DNA of 64,000 bases from Bacillota bacterium (GTDB taxonomy: Bacteria > Bacillota > Clostridia > Lachnospirales > Lachnospiraceae): positions 248,001 through 312,000 of the forward strand of contig JAFAFU010000030.1 in assembly GCA_023423335.1 (NCBI GenBank), given 5' to 3'. Positions within the stretch are counted from its first letter, which is position 1. Each line of letters begins with the position of its first letter. The translations under genes and the position numbers were made by a program. Below are positions 54,420 to 63,605 of the stretch, one piece after another. The notes beneath the pieces are model-generated. The model had not been told where the DNA came from. It was given only the letters and a program-made list of their open reading frames with translations, and ran no database searches.

Positions 54420-54869
54420 ATGGAAAATGAAGCAAAAATCACCCAGGAAATCGATGAATTGCGGAAGAAGTATGATACACTTGCCAGAAAGGTGGATAGT
54501 ATTGAAAAAGAGACAAAAAACACTGGGAATAGTATTAAAAAAATAGAGTCCAGTGTCACTGCTCTGAATACTAATTTTGAAGCATTAATGGGTAAGCTTG
54601 ATGCTATCGTTGAAGACAAGGAAGCAAGCAGAATGTTCAAGAAAGAGAAGCGCAGCCGCATGTCCTTAATGGGTATGATGACAAGACCACTCCGGAGTTT
54701 GGCGGTCGGTACAATCAGCTCTATTATATCCATCGCGGATTATACTTCTGAGAAGGTTGCCTGCGCCCGTGAGGGGATGGAGGATATCATAGCAGAGGCG
54801 CAGTATAACAGCAAAAGGAAAAGGTCCAGTATGATGTCAAATATGGATATGGTTCCCGGTGAGTCATGA
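54420..54869 (+). CDS. Coiled-coil protein of ATPase-like operon
   Basis: This 149-residue protein is of unknown family. Residues 1-75 form a strong coiled coil (IDELRKKYDTLARKVDSIEKETK and IKKIESSVTALNTNFEALMGKLDAI). A basic segment follows (KKEKRSRMSLMGMM), then an amphipathic or weakly hydrophobic helix (RPLRSLAVGTISSIISIADYTSEKV) and a basic tail. The layout suggests a protein that oligomerises and touches the membrane surface. GGAGG lies seven bases before the ATG. Its stop overlaps the next start by ATGA, so it is translated together with the ATPase-like protein. Confidence 0.8.
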   Translation: MENEAKITQEIDELRKKYDTLARKVDSIEKETKNTGNSIKKIESSVTALNTNFEALMGKLDAIVEDKEASRMFKKEKRSRMSLMGMMTRPLRSLAVGTISSIISIADYTSEKVACAREGMEDIIAEAQYNSKRKRSSMMSNMDMVPGES

Positions 54870-56095
54870 ACCGTATGAAAGAGATAAAATTCAAAAAAAT
54901 TTTTTCCATCCCCGGACGCATCCGGTTGAAAGCCGAAGAGCTTAAAGCAAATCCGGAATATGCCCTAACCATTGATAAAGCATTGCTTCAATATACTTTC
55001 ATTATATCGGCAGCCGCCAATAGTAAGACAGGAAATGTACTGATAGAATATGATACTTCTCTCATTAATGAATATGAATTGCTCAGTCTTATTCAATCCA
55101 TGGGGATCAGCAGACAAATGATGCATATTGCCGGCAGGAATAAGCAGAACGATCAAAAACTGCGGAAGCCTTTCACAGAAACTTACCAGGAGGAAAGCTC
55201 CCTGACAAACCGGCTCTCTTTCCTGTCCGTCACTGCTGCCTGTGTTCTGATATTTGCTTCTCCCCCGGTCAGTATCATAGGAGCATTGATTTTAGGCTTT
55301 CCCGGTATGATTTATCTTACATCCTATTTATCCATGAGGTATGCCCGGTCGGAAGCATACAGACATCAAATCCGTATTATAAGCCACAAGACCATACGGA
55401 AGCTGCAAAAGCTGCGGCGGATCTTTATGGATTCAAATATTATTTATAAGGATCATTCATTGGATGATTACAGCTACATGGAGCTTGAGACCGGAATTGC
55501 CACCGGTGAATTATCCGATCCGATTCACCCTGAAGTAAGAAATATGGTTAAGGAGCTCCGCAAAAACGGTATGAATGATATCTCTATTCTTGATGATAAC
55601 GTTAATACCGGCCTTCTCCTCTACGGTAATAAAAGCCTGGGCTTAAGTGATGCAGGTAATCCTGCCCGATCCGGCTTACCGGGATATCCTTTTGAAATGT
55701 ATATTATGGCAGAAGATTTTTTTCATCGAGATAACTCCTTACCCGGAAAGGCGCCCGAAGAAAAAATATATGTATGTATTATTGAAAACAGGACGGATTG
55801 GAATAGTAAAAAAGCCGGACCCGTATCAATTTACTGCAATGAAGCCGGTAAAATCCCCTGGCTTCTTGGATTCTGCCGTAATAGTCATGAATATTTAACC
55901 AGATCACAGCTTATTGCCGTGAGTATCAATATTTTGGGCATCATGCTGGCCGTAACCGGACACTTACATTTCACAGCAGCATTATTACTCTATATAATCA
56001 ATATGCTTAGTAATGCATTATATCTTCGGCACAATATATTAATCTGCAGCAAGGAGAGTACTCATGGAGAACAACAGCAATATATCATCGCTTGA
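54866..56095 (+). CDS. Degenerate P-type ATPase-like protein with HMA2-type domain
   Basis: The 409-residue protein begins with an HMA-like module (FSIPGRIRLKAEEL at about 13-26; SKTGNVLIEYD at 53-63), then a membrane hairpin (about 118-155). The segment LSDPIHPEVRNMVKELRKNGMNDISILDDN aligns with the hinge of P-type ATPases (normally ...LTGDN) but the TGD is LDD, and the DKTGT phosphorylation site is absent. Two C-terminal helices (about 350-390) end in NMLSNALYLRHNIL, like the last helices of P1B pumps. It cannot be an ATP-driven pump and may be a structural or regulatory relative. The start overlaps the coiled-coil gene. Confidence 0.8.
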   Translation: MNRMKEIKFKKIFSIPGRIRLKAEELKANPEYALTIDKALLQYTFIISAAANSKTGNVLIEYDTSLINEYELLSLIQSMGISRQMMHIAGRNKQNDQKLRKPFTETYQEESSLTNRLSFLSVTAACVLIFASPPVSIIGALILGFPGMIYLTSYLSMRYARSEAYRHQIRIISHKTIRKLQKLRRIFMDSNIIYKDHSLDDYSYMELETGIATGELSDPIHPEVRNMVKELRKNGMNDISILDDNVNTGLLLYGNKSLGLSDAGNPARSGLPGYPFEMYIMAEDFFHRDNSLPGKAPEEKIYVCIIENRTDWNSKKAGPVSIYCNEAGKIPWLLGFCRNSHEYLTRSQLIAVSINILGIMLAVTGHLHFTAALLLYIINMLSNALYLRHNILICSKESTHGEQQQYIIA

Positions 56096-56312
56096 ACAGG
56101 AGCTTACTGACATTGAGAATCGAATTAAATCAGTGATAACCTCCGGATTGGAAATGGTAAAAAATGATCCTTCTCTTGAAAAAGATGTTTTAACTAAATT
56201 TATCACACCGGCAATGAGGATTTATGATTTCTTCTTAAAGGAAACAACGCGGACCGGTACGGAGAGTGTGGGAAAGAATGCGTTTAAATACGCTATGTTT
56301 AAGAAGTTCTGA
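56064..56312 (+). CDS. Small protein of ATPase-like operon
   Basis: This 82-residue acidic, helical protein has no recognised family, no membrane segment and no signal peptide. It consists of a heptad-rich N-terminal helix (ISSLEQELTDIENRIKSVITSG), a linker and a hydrophobic/basic end (FKYAMFKKF). The ATG follows AAGGAG by seven bases and lies within the previous gene, overlapping it by 32 bp. It is encoded between the two ATPase-like proteins, so it may be an adaptor for them, comparable in position only to small PacL accessory proteins of mycobacterial metal pumps. Confidence 0.75.
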   Translation: MENNSNISSLEQELTDIENRIKSVITSGLEMVKNDPSLEKDVLTKFITPAMRIYDFFLKETTRTGTESVGKNAFKYAMFKKF

Positions 56313-56338
56313 TAAATTCAGCGGAGAGGGTGATTTTG

Positions 56339-58441
56339 TTGGAGTATGTCAATATACTGCCGGGAAGGGTCCGATTCAAATCACAAAAAATATATTACAA
56401 TACAAAATTGGCGAAGAATATTGAAAAATATATCAACAGCCTGTATGGCATAAAATCCAGTAAAGTTAATTCACGTACCGGATCTATTTTAGTTGTTTAC
56501 CATGTTGACAAAACAAATCTCCCTCTTTTAAGGGAAAATATAGAGAATGCACTCCTGTTTAAGAAGCTGCCAAATTCCGGTAATACCAGTGCATTGGATC
56601 AATACCATAATTCCAGAATTAAGATGCAGCAGGCAAAGAGAAAATTAATCCTATGGGGCTTCTTATATCTTCTTCTTAAAATGAAAAGTCTTATGGCAGG
56701 TAAATTCCCGGTCAGCAGAAACTTAAATGTCCTTAAGGTTGCGTCCGCAGTTACGATTATCGGGGGTTATCCCTTACTCAAAAAACTATTCCGGAAATCG
56801 GTAAGGTTTCTTCCTTTCGATCCGGACCGGCTTCTTGAGTTTACTGCGTTATCCTTTACCATCGTGCGGGAAAGCTCGAAGGGAATTCTGGTTTTAATAT
56901 TAAAGGCATTGGACGATTACATTAAGTATTCCAGTGAAGCAGGAAACCATAAATTATTACTGGACTCCTACCAAAAGAGCTCAAGGATGGCTTGGATAAA
57001 ATCCTCCAATGGAGAAGAAGTATTGGTCCCTGCCGATTCCCTGGAAATCGGAAGCCGTTATTATATTTATCCGGGAGAAATCGTTCCCGCCGGCGGACTG
57101 ATTGAGGAAGGCAGTGCCATAGTCAATACCCTGTATTATGCAGGGCAGCCTCTCCTGTCCCAGGTAAAAAAGGGCTGCCAAATTGAGGAAGGCATCACAA
57201 TTGTATCGGGGAATTTAAAGGTTAAAGTTACCCAGTTATCCCATTCAGAGGAAAAGCCGGATCTTTCTCCTGAAAAATTATCGATTTATACAAGTGTAAA
57301 AGCATATCAAAAAAGGACAACCTATATAGCGGCCGGTGCTGCTGCCTTAAGCTATCTTTACACCGGGAATATACTCAATGCATTTTCCGTTATGCTGGTT
57401 CTCAGCCCCAAGGCGGCCTCGGTCGCTCTGAATTCAGGTATCAGCAATTATTTGTATTTATTAAGCAAGAGCAACATCTACGTGAAGCATCCGTATACTT
57501 TGGAATATACACGGAATGCAGATAAGATTGTTTTTGATAAAACCGGAACTCTGACCTACGGCGTTATGGATATCGCTTCGGTCATAATACTGGATAACAG
57601 CTACTCGCAAGAGGATATCCGGCATATCTACAACGAATGGAAAAATGAAGTAAGGGACAGAACTGCCGATAACAGACAGATTTTCGTTGGCAGCCAGGCA
57701 GATATGGTAAAAAATAAGGTGGACATAACCTCCATCCCATGGGATCAGAAAGGTAACCCGGATGCCGCCGCATATCCCATCTATATTGCAGTACGTAAAA
57801 AACCGGTTGGCATTATCCTGCTTTCCGATACCTTGAGAGAGGATTCCAAAGACCTGATAAGTCTGCTGAAAATGAACGGTATTCAGGATATTTCCTTATT
57901 AACCGGTGATGAGGCACCGGTCGCCCGGGAGGTGGCTGCAAGGCTTGGTATCAGGACGGTATACAGTGAAAAATCCAGACTTGAAAAGGCTGAAATTATT
58001 GAAACAGAGAAAAACAACGGTTTTGTAATGATGGTCGGTGACGGCATAAATGACGTGATGGCAATGAGAGCTGCCCATGTCAGTGTCAGCTTTGTAAACA
58101 ATGCCTGTGATATCGTAAAGCTTCACTCCGATTGTATTATCTATGATGAAAATCTCTTAAAATTATCCGATTATATATTGCTGACGGGAAAGAGCTATGA
58201 TGCCATAAGGCATACCATACTCCTGTCAAATCTATATAATATCATTCTGGGTGCCATTGCCTTTGGCGGCGGTCTGAATATATTTGCGGCAAAATCGCTC
58301 AATACCCTGAATTCCTTATTGGTATTGCTGTTAAACAAGCGGATTTTGCTCCTTAGACCGTCAAATCCTTTGTATATATCAAGACAGCTCGAGCACAACC
58401 AGCAATATACACTTACCGTTAATCATTCCGAGGTCTTATAA
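56339..58441 (+). CDS. P1B-like ATPase homologue with altered catalytic motifs
   Basis: The product is about 700 residues. An HMA2-like module (NILPGRVRFKSQK; SRTGSILVVYH, residues 5-55) is followed by membrane helices, A domain, P domain and two last helices. The phosphorylation site DKTGTLT (D400), TGD (near 522) and GDGINDVMAM (near 567) are intact. However, the A-domain TGE reads AGQ, the metal-gate motif CPC of the sixth helix reads LSPK, and the nucleotide domain is only about 85 residues without the usual HP dipeptide. It may bind phosphate but should not dephosphorylate or carry soft metals normally. TTG start with AGAGGG upstream (an earlier GTG is badly spaced). Confidence 0.8.
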   Translation: MEYVNILPGRVRFKSQKIYYNTKLAKNIEKYINSLYGIKSSKVNSRTGSILVVYHVDKTNLPLLRENIENALLFKKLPNSGNTSALDQYHNSRIKMQQAKRKLILWGFLYLLLKMKSLMAGKFPVSRNLNVLKVASAVTIIGGYPLLKKLFRKSVRFLPFDPDRLLEFTALSFTIVRESSKGILVLILKALDDYIKYSSEAGNHKLLLDSYQKSSRMAWIKSSNGEEVLVPADSLEIGSRYYIYPGEIVPAGGLIEEGSAIVNTLYYAGQPLLSQVKKGCQIEEGITIVSGNLKVKVTQLSHSEEKPDLSPEKLSIYTSVKAYQKRTTYIAAGAAALSYLYTGNILNAFSVMLVLSPKAASVALNSGISNYLYLLSKSNIYVKHPYTLEYTRNADKIVFDKTGTLTYGVMDIASVIILDNSYSQEDIRHIYNEWKNEVRDRTADNRQIFVGSQADMVKNKVDITSIPWDQKGNPDAAAYPIYIAVRKKPVGIILLSDTLREDSKDLISLLKMNGIQDISLLTGDEAPVAREVAARLGIRTVYSEKSRLEKAEIIETEKNNGFVMMVGDGINDVMAMRAAHVSVSFVNNACDIVKLHSDCIIYDENLLKLSDYILLTGKSYDAIRHTILLSNLYNIILGAIAFGGGLNIFAAKSLNTLNSLLVLLLNKRILLLRPSNPLYISRQLEHNQQYTLTVNHSEVL

Positions 58442-58483
58442 ATAGTCCTCTGGTTTGGATTCCTTTACAAAGGAGGGGTTACC

Positions 58484-59383
58484 ATGTGGAGTATATCGGA
58501 TATCATCACAGGTCCTTTACTGGGGGCTGTGATTGGCCTGGTGACGAATAAAATAGCGGTGGATATGCTATTTCGTCCATTAAATCCTGTCTATATCGGT
58601 AAATTCCATGTTCCATTCACACCCGGAATTATACCCAAAGGAAAAGCCAGGTTCGGAAAAGCCGTGGGGGAAGCCGTGGGAAACAATCTATTGACCCCCT
58701 CGATTATTAAAGTCACCTTACTCTCCAATGAGACCGAAGCGGAATTAATAAAGCAAATTGATGCCCTATGGGATAATTTAGCCTCGGATCATTCATCCCT
58801 TGCTTCAAAGATGGAAGCCCTCTTAGGGGATAAAAAGGTTAAGAATCTGGAAACCGAAATCAACCTTGTCTTAACCCGGAGGATACAAAACGGTTTATTA
58901 ACCATGAATTTAGGCGCAATGATCGGAGGAGAAATCACCGCAGCTGTTAAGACCAAAATACAGGGAACCATGATGGAAATGTTTTTGCAGCCCTCCATTC
59001 TCGAACCGATTGAAGAGGAAATACAGCAAAGGATTAATCAATATGTGAAAGAGCATGGAGAAGAAAAAATCAGTACCCTGATACGGGAGCAATACACCTG
59101 CTTTATGGAGCAGTCCACATTGTCATTGCTGATACAGAAATTTGATAGCGATAAACTCAAAGCCATGTTTCTTGAGATATACCGGACGCTGATAAACAAT
59201 TATGCGGAAAAATTCCTGTCATCCTTAAATTTACCAAAAATAGTAGAAGAAAAAGTAAATGCCATGGATACAAAGGAGGTAGAAAAGCTGGTTTTATCCA
59301 TCATGAAAAAGGAATTAAGTATTGTAGTAAATCTTGGTGCGCTGATTGGTTTTGTTCTTGGTATAATAAATCTATTGTTTTAA
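58484..59383 (+). CDS. DUF445 family membrane protein
   Basis: The 299-residue protein belongs to DUF445 (YheB-like). It has an N-terminal membrane helix with GAVIGLVTNKIAVDMLFRP, the conserved VPFTPGIIPKGKARFGKAVGEAVG loop, a long helical region, and a C-terminal membrane helix (VVNLGALIGFVLGIINLLF). Function of the family is unknown; it is often linked to membrane organisation. GGAGGGG precedes the ATG. It follows the ATPase-like gene by 42 bp, so it is probably part of that operon. Its end overlaps the opposite-strand permease gene by 12 bp. Confidence 0.88.
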   Translation: MWSISDIITGPLLGAVIGLVTNKIAVDMLFRPLNPVYIGKFHVPFTPGIIPKGKARFGKAVGEAVGNNLLTPSIIKVTLLSNETEAELIKQIDALWDNLASDHSSLASKMEALLGDKKVKNLETEINLVLTRRIQNGLLTMNLGAMIGGEITAAVKTKIQGTMMEMFLQPSILEPIEEEIQQRINQYVKEHGEEKISTLIREQYTCFMEQSTLSLLIQKFDSDKLKAMFLEIYRTLINNYAEKFLSSLNLPKIVEEKVNAMDTKEVEKLVLSIMKKELSIVVNLGALIGFVLGIINLLF

Positions 59384-60472
59384 GAACCCATGTATTTTTT
59401 CGATTTTATTAGTAAAGTCCTTTATCATAATCCTTTCCGCCATAACTGTCACGGCAACTCCGGCTGTCACAAAGATAAGTCTGTTTTTTAGGACGATTTC
59501 CTTATAATACCGAACGATTCCTTCTCTTCCCAGAAGCGAAGTCGTCATTTCCTTCCATTTTACAGTCCAAAAATCAAAGTCGGACCACTTATTCGGGATC
59601 AATGAACCGGGGAAATAGAGCTGTAAAGCTGCCAGCTTAATTAATATCATAATGAATGCAAGAACGGTCAGATAACCTGTCAATGTCAGAATCAGCGAGC
59701 TCCTCCAGGAATGTACTTTACGAACCAGGAGCCGGATGATCCACAGGGCATATAGCCATATGGGGACATGGATCAAAAGCTCGGCAAGCTTCTGATACTG
59801 ATAGCCGTTGATATAGGCGGACGGCTTACCAAGGCCATAGGTAAGGACAAAATTTTTCGCTGCTGCAAGAGCATTTTGATGGTCAGTAAATTCCAGCTCC
59901 ATACAATGATACATTTTATTATTCCGTTGGAACCCATGACCATCTGCCTGAACAATCATTACATTACTGTCCGCCGATTCTAATATACCTCTGATGATAT
60001 AATCCTTATCCTGGTGCTGAAGCTTCAATCCTATGACATTCTCCGAACCAAACAGCCGATATGCGGAATTCTTATCAATGACACAGCCGCCATAATCCTT
60101 CCCGGACAGATATCCTCCCTGAATGACAGGTCCCGGATATACCTTTGACATATCACCGGCTACGGTGATCCAATCCACATTAAGAGATTTTCCCATACCT
60201 ACATTCGTGACCGGGGTTTTTTCTTCTCTCTGCCATAGGGTAACCTTCGGAATATCCGCATCCTTCCTTGAGAGCATGCTCTCAAGGGCATTTTCTATTT
60301 GCTCCTTTGTTACGGCTGAATCCGAAAACCTTACACTTACCGATCCGTGAAAATCTGCTATCCTCTTTTGATTGAATATGGCGCTGATCCAAAAAAGCAC
60401 ACCCAGCAGCATAATGAGGAGCTTATATATTTTTTTCTTTATTCCGGTATCGGAATCCTCCCTCTGTTTCAT
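59372..60472 (-). CDS. MacB/FtsX-like ABC permease, single-subunit fragment type
   Basis: The 366-residue protein has a membrane helix at about 20-38 and a large extracytoplasmic MacB_PCD-like domain (VAGDMSKVYPGPVIQGGYLSG; DYGGCVIDKNSAYRLFGSENVIGLKL, about 40-230). Three or so C-terminal helices follow. This layout fits the permease of a MacAB-type exporter, but no cognate ATPase gene is near. The FtsX-type helix motif is weak, so it may be a divergent member. The ATG at 60472 has GGAGG upstream. The adaptor gene lies 18 bp upstream on the same strand. Confidence 0.65.
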   Translation of the reverse strand: MKQREDSDTGIKKKIYKLLIMLLGVLFWISAIFNQKRIADFHGSVSVRFSDSAVTKEQIENALESMLSRKDADIPKVTLWQREEKTPVTNVGMGKSLNVDWITVAGDMSKVYPGPVIQGGYLSGKDYGGCVIDKNSAYRLFGSENVIGLKLQHQDKDYIIRGILESADSNVMIVQADGHGFQRNNKMYHCMELEFTDHQNALAAAKNFVLTYGLGKPSAYINGYQYQKLAELLIHVPIWLYALWIIRLLVRKVHSWRSSLILTLTGYLTVLAFIMILIKLAALQLYFPGSLIPNKWSDFDFWTVKWKEMTTSLLGREGIVRYYKEIVLKNRLIFVTAGVAVTVMAERIMIKDFTNKIEKIHGFLKQ

Positions 60473-60490
60473 GGTATATTCCTCCAACCA

Positions 60491-62698
60491 TTATTTTAAT
60501 CTTACTTTATCCCCGCTGTTAATGTTTTTATTGCTGGCTGTAATTATATTTTCCTTATTGGACAAAGCTCCTCCTATCACCGCTGTAGAGACGTCCTTCT
60601 CGATAACTTCAACATTGATCCGTTCTGCGATTAATACGGTTCCAAGAATATCTTCCCGCTCCCTCGTCACTAATATAAAAAATCCATATTCATCCTCCCG
60701 AAGAGCCTGTATCGGTATGCACTGATCAAATCGGTCCGAATTCGCCGTGACAGTAAATTCGGCTATCTGTCCTAACAAATAATTATTCTCCGGCAATATA
60801 GCCGTCAGCTCTGACCTTCCGCTGTCATTTATTTTGATTTCATTGATCTCGGTCTCAATATCGATCTCTCTGCCTGCCAGGGTAATCGTCACTTGATTTC
60901 CCACCTTCACATAATCCGCATCTTCTATGTCAAATTCCGCTCTGTACAGATAATCTCCCAGGCCTATTTTTATTTTTTCCTCTCCCATCGCAGTCTTTCC
61001 CTCTTCTAAACCGACAAAGGTAACGATCCCTTCATAAGGAGAGATGATTTCACCGGAATTCTCCAAAAGCTTATGGACATCCTCAAGTTCTGCTTCTTTC
61101 TTATGTAAGTCAATCTGATATCCCTGCAACACCAGTTCCAAGTTCTGATTATTCTTTTGATTCAGGAGTATCCTGTCCGTATCGTTTTGCCTGGCTGCTT
61201 CATACTGAAGCCGGGACCTTTCTATTGCCTGCTCAGCTACCCGGACGGCTTCCTTAGCGGATTTCACTGCCTGCCATTTGCCGCTTATGGCTTCCTCATA
61301 GTCATATGTTCCGTCCTCCATACTTGCAATAATGCTCTCTATCTCCCCAAGCTCTGCCTGCAGGTCCGTCTTCTTTATCTCATGTTCCCTCTTTAATGTC
61401 TCATAATCTTCTTCTGCCCTTGTAAGAGCCAGCCCCTTCACAGCGAGATCCTTCTCAATTATCTTTGCATCCTCACCCAGAAGAAAATCATACAGGTCCT
61501 TCCATGCGGTTTCATAGCCTGCCTCCTTGGTTGATTTCTGTAATGAGGTAAGATACTCTTCCAGCTTTTTGTCATTTCTTCTTAGTTTTTTTAATTCACT
61601 GGCCGAATCATTCCATGCATTTTCCAGGTATTCAAGTTTTGTTTGATACTCCTCCTGTTTTGCAATGTAATTATACCGGGCAAGGTTATATCTTTCCTTT
61701 AATGCGCGTATATTCTCCTCTGAATTAACCATCGGATCCGCACTGTTTCCGGCGCTCAGGAGCTCATCCTTCGCAGCCTTTTGCATATCGTCATAGTATG
61801 TTATTAGATACTGTATCAATATCAGATTATCTTTTTCCCATTCCACTGCCAGTGCAGAGGTCAATACTGCGTCCTTATGGACATGATAGGCTTCCTCACT
61901 ACCATAAAAAGCCTGGAATACAGCTTCCTTTGCGTCATAAACGGACCCGTAATCTTCACTTAGAACCGCCGCTTTATAGTCTTCGATTACCTGCTCTATA
62001 TGATCCGTTAATGCATTCGTCTGCGCCAATTCCGCCCTTGCATCCTCCACCATTCTGATTAACGTTTTCAGCTGCTTCTCCTGTGAAAATAACACGGACT
62101 CATAATTTTTCACTGCCGCCGTATATTCCTTTTGTTTGTCCTCAAGAAGCGCTTTCCTGGATTTCTGAGAGCTCTCCTCAGCCTCCGCCTCTGCCTCATG
62201 TAAATTTGTTACTGCAATCCGCAGGTCCTCTTCTGCCTGCTGTAAGGAAAGTAAGGAGATCTGGGTCGTTGCTTCCGGATCGGATGCCATACTCAGCTGC
62301 TGCTGCCTGATCTGAAGCTTTATTTTCTCCATATCTGTTTCGATACTATGATACTTTGTAAGCAAGTCCTCCTCACAATATCGGAATAAAACGGTATCTT
62401 TACTAACCTGCTCGCCGGATGAGACATAAACCTTATCAATACGGTAACCCGGCAGCGCATTAAGATATTCTTCCTCTGACAAAGTTATTTCGCCCGTCCC
62501 TGCCACTTTATAGAACAATCGGTCCGTCCTTGGATGTTCCGTCCTCACCTGAGCTATGGTAATGGATTGGGCCGCCCTGGATATGACGGTGAAAAAAAGG
62601 ATTATTACAAAGAAGAGGATCAATATCCTGCCTGCCGTATGTGAAATAGTAGCCTTCTTATGTTTTACCCGAAATAATTGTTTGATTCTTTGTATCAT
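60491..62698 (-). CDS. HlyD-family periplasmic adaptor-like protein
   Basis: The protein of about 735 residues has an N-terminal basic tail, one membrane helix (about 25-45), a beta-barrel/lipoyl part (GYRIDKVYVSSGEQVSKDTVLFRY), and a very long coiled coil (about 115-540). The second half of the lipoyl and barrel region follows (ISPYEGIVTFVGLEEGKTAM; VKVGNQVTITLAG). This is the fold of membrane-fusion adaptors. In Gram-positive bacteria they help ABC exporters. The long coil, well over 400 residues, exceeds most family members. It is coupled with the MacB-like permease gene. Confidence 0.88.
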   Translation of the reverse strand: MIQRIKQLFRVKHKKATISHTAGRILILFFVIILFFTVISRAAQSITIAQVRTEHPRTDRLFYKVAGTGEITLSEEEYLNALPGYRIDKVYVSSGEQVSKDTVLFRYCEEDLLTKYHSIETDMEKIKLQIRQQQLSMASDPEATTQISLLSLQQAEEDLRIAVTNLHEAEAEAEESSQKSRKALLEDKQKEYTAAVKNYESVLFSQEKQLKTLIRMVEDARAELAQTNALTDHIEQVIEDYKAAVLSEDYGSVYDAKEAVFQAFYGSEEAYHVHKDAVLTSALAVEWEKDNLILIQYLITYYDDMQKAAKDELLSAGNSADPMVNSEENIRALKERYNLARYNYIAKQEEYQTKLEYLENAWNDSASELKKLRRNDKKLEEYLTSLQKSTKEAGYETAWKDLYDFLLGEDAKIIEKDLAVKGLALTRAEEDYETLKREHEIKKTDLQAELGEIESIIASMEDGTYDYEEAISGKWQAVKSAKEAVRVAEQAIERSRLQYEAARQNDTDRILLNQKNNQNLELVLQGYQIDLHKKEAELEDVHKLLENSGEIISPYEGIVTFVGLEEGKTAMGEEKIKIGLGDYLYRAEFDIEDADYVKVGNQVTITLAGREIDIETEINEIKINDSGRSELTAILPENNYLLGQIAEFTVTANSDRFDQCIPIQALREDEYGFFILVTREREDILGTVLIAERINVEVIEKDVSTAVIGGALSNKENIITASNKNINSGDKVRLK

Positions 62699-62729
62699 CA
62701 TAACCCTCCATTGTATTAATGAAAGACCT

Positions 62730-63602
62730 CTATTCCTTCAGCCCTGATACCATAATCCCCTGCTCCAGATATTGCTGGCCATATAAGAAAATCAATAATG
62801 CGGGTAACAGCATAATGAAGGAAGAGATCAGAGATATTCCCGCTTTATCTGCAGATATTCCGGAAAGATATAAGGTTAAGGGCTGTAAACTCGGGTTTTT
62901 TATAAAATTAAGCGGTTGTTCAATGGCATTAAAAATTTCCAGAAAATCCAAAATAATTGCAGATATGATACCGCCCCTTCCCATAGGAATCCCAATATTC
63001 CAGAATATTCTCCATTCTCCTGCTCCGTCCATACTGGCTGCCTCAAATAGTGCTCTGGGAACGGATTTGAAGAATTTGACCATGATAAATACCGGAAAGG
63101 TCGAGAAGGCAGCCGGCAGTATAATCGAAAGGTGGCTGTCCAGCAGATGAATATAATCCAATACCAGATAACTGGATACCATTGTAACCTGAAACGGCAT
63201 AATCATTAAAATGATATAAAGCGTAAATACTGCTTTCTTTCCTTTGAAATTATACCTGGCAAAGCTCCAGGCAGCCGGAACTGCAATCATCAGCTGTCCT
63301 ATCAAGGAAGGAAATACCTGCTTGCAGGAATTCCAGAACACGACAAAAAAGCTGGGGGTATCAAGAAGAAGCTCTGCATAAGAGCGTAAGGTCGGATATG
63401 CCGGAAAAAGAGGCCAGTATACCTTGCCCGTAGTGTCATTCAGTACAGCCGAAAAATTCTGGGTAAACTCGCCGGCTCCCATAAAGGAACCGGTAATCAC
63501 AAACCACAAAGGAAGCACCATAAGCAGCGATAATGCGGACAGAAGGATGATATTAAGTTTCCGTTTACAATAAAGAAGTAACCTTTTCATATAAATAACC
63601 AT
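62730..63602 (-). CDS. Carbohydrate ABC transporter permease (MalG type)
   Basis: The 290-residue permease has six membrane helices and the MalG-like EAA loop EAASMDGAGEWRIFWNIGIPMGRGGI. It makes up half of a sugar importer channel (CUT1 family). The other half is encoded directly upstream with a 3-bp gap. No ATPase or binding-protein gene is in view; in CUT1 systems the ATPase is usually shared. The substrate is unknown. Confidence 0.92.
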   Translation of the reverse strand: MVIYMKRLLLYCKRKLNIILLSALSLLMVLPLWFVITGSFMGAGEFTQNFSAVLNDTTGKVYWPLFPAYPTLRSYAELLLDTPSFFVVFWNSCKQVFPSLIGQLMIAVPAAWSFARYNFKGKKAVFTLYIILMIMPFQVTMVSSYLVLDYIHLLDSHLSIILPAAFSTFPVFIMVKFFKSVPRALFEAASMDGAGEWRIFWNIGIPMGRGGIISAIILDFLEIFNAIEQPLNFIKNPSLQPLTLYLSGISADKAGISLISSFIMLLPALLIFLYGQQYLEQGIMVSGLKE

Positions 63603-63605
63603 ACC

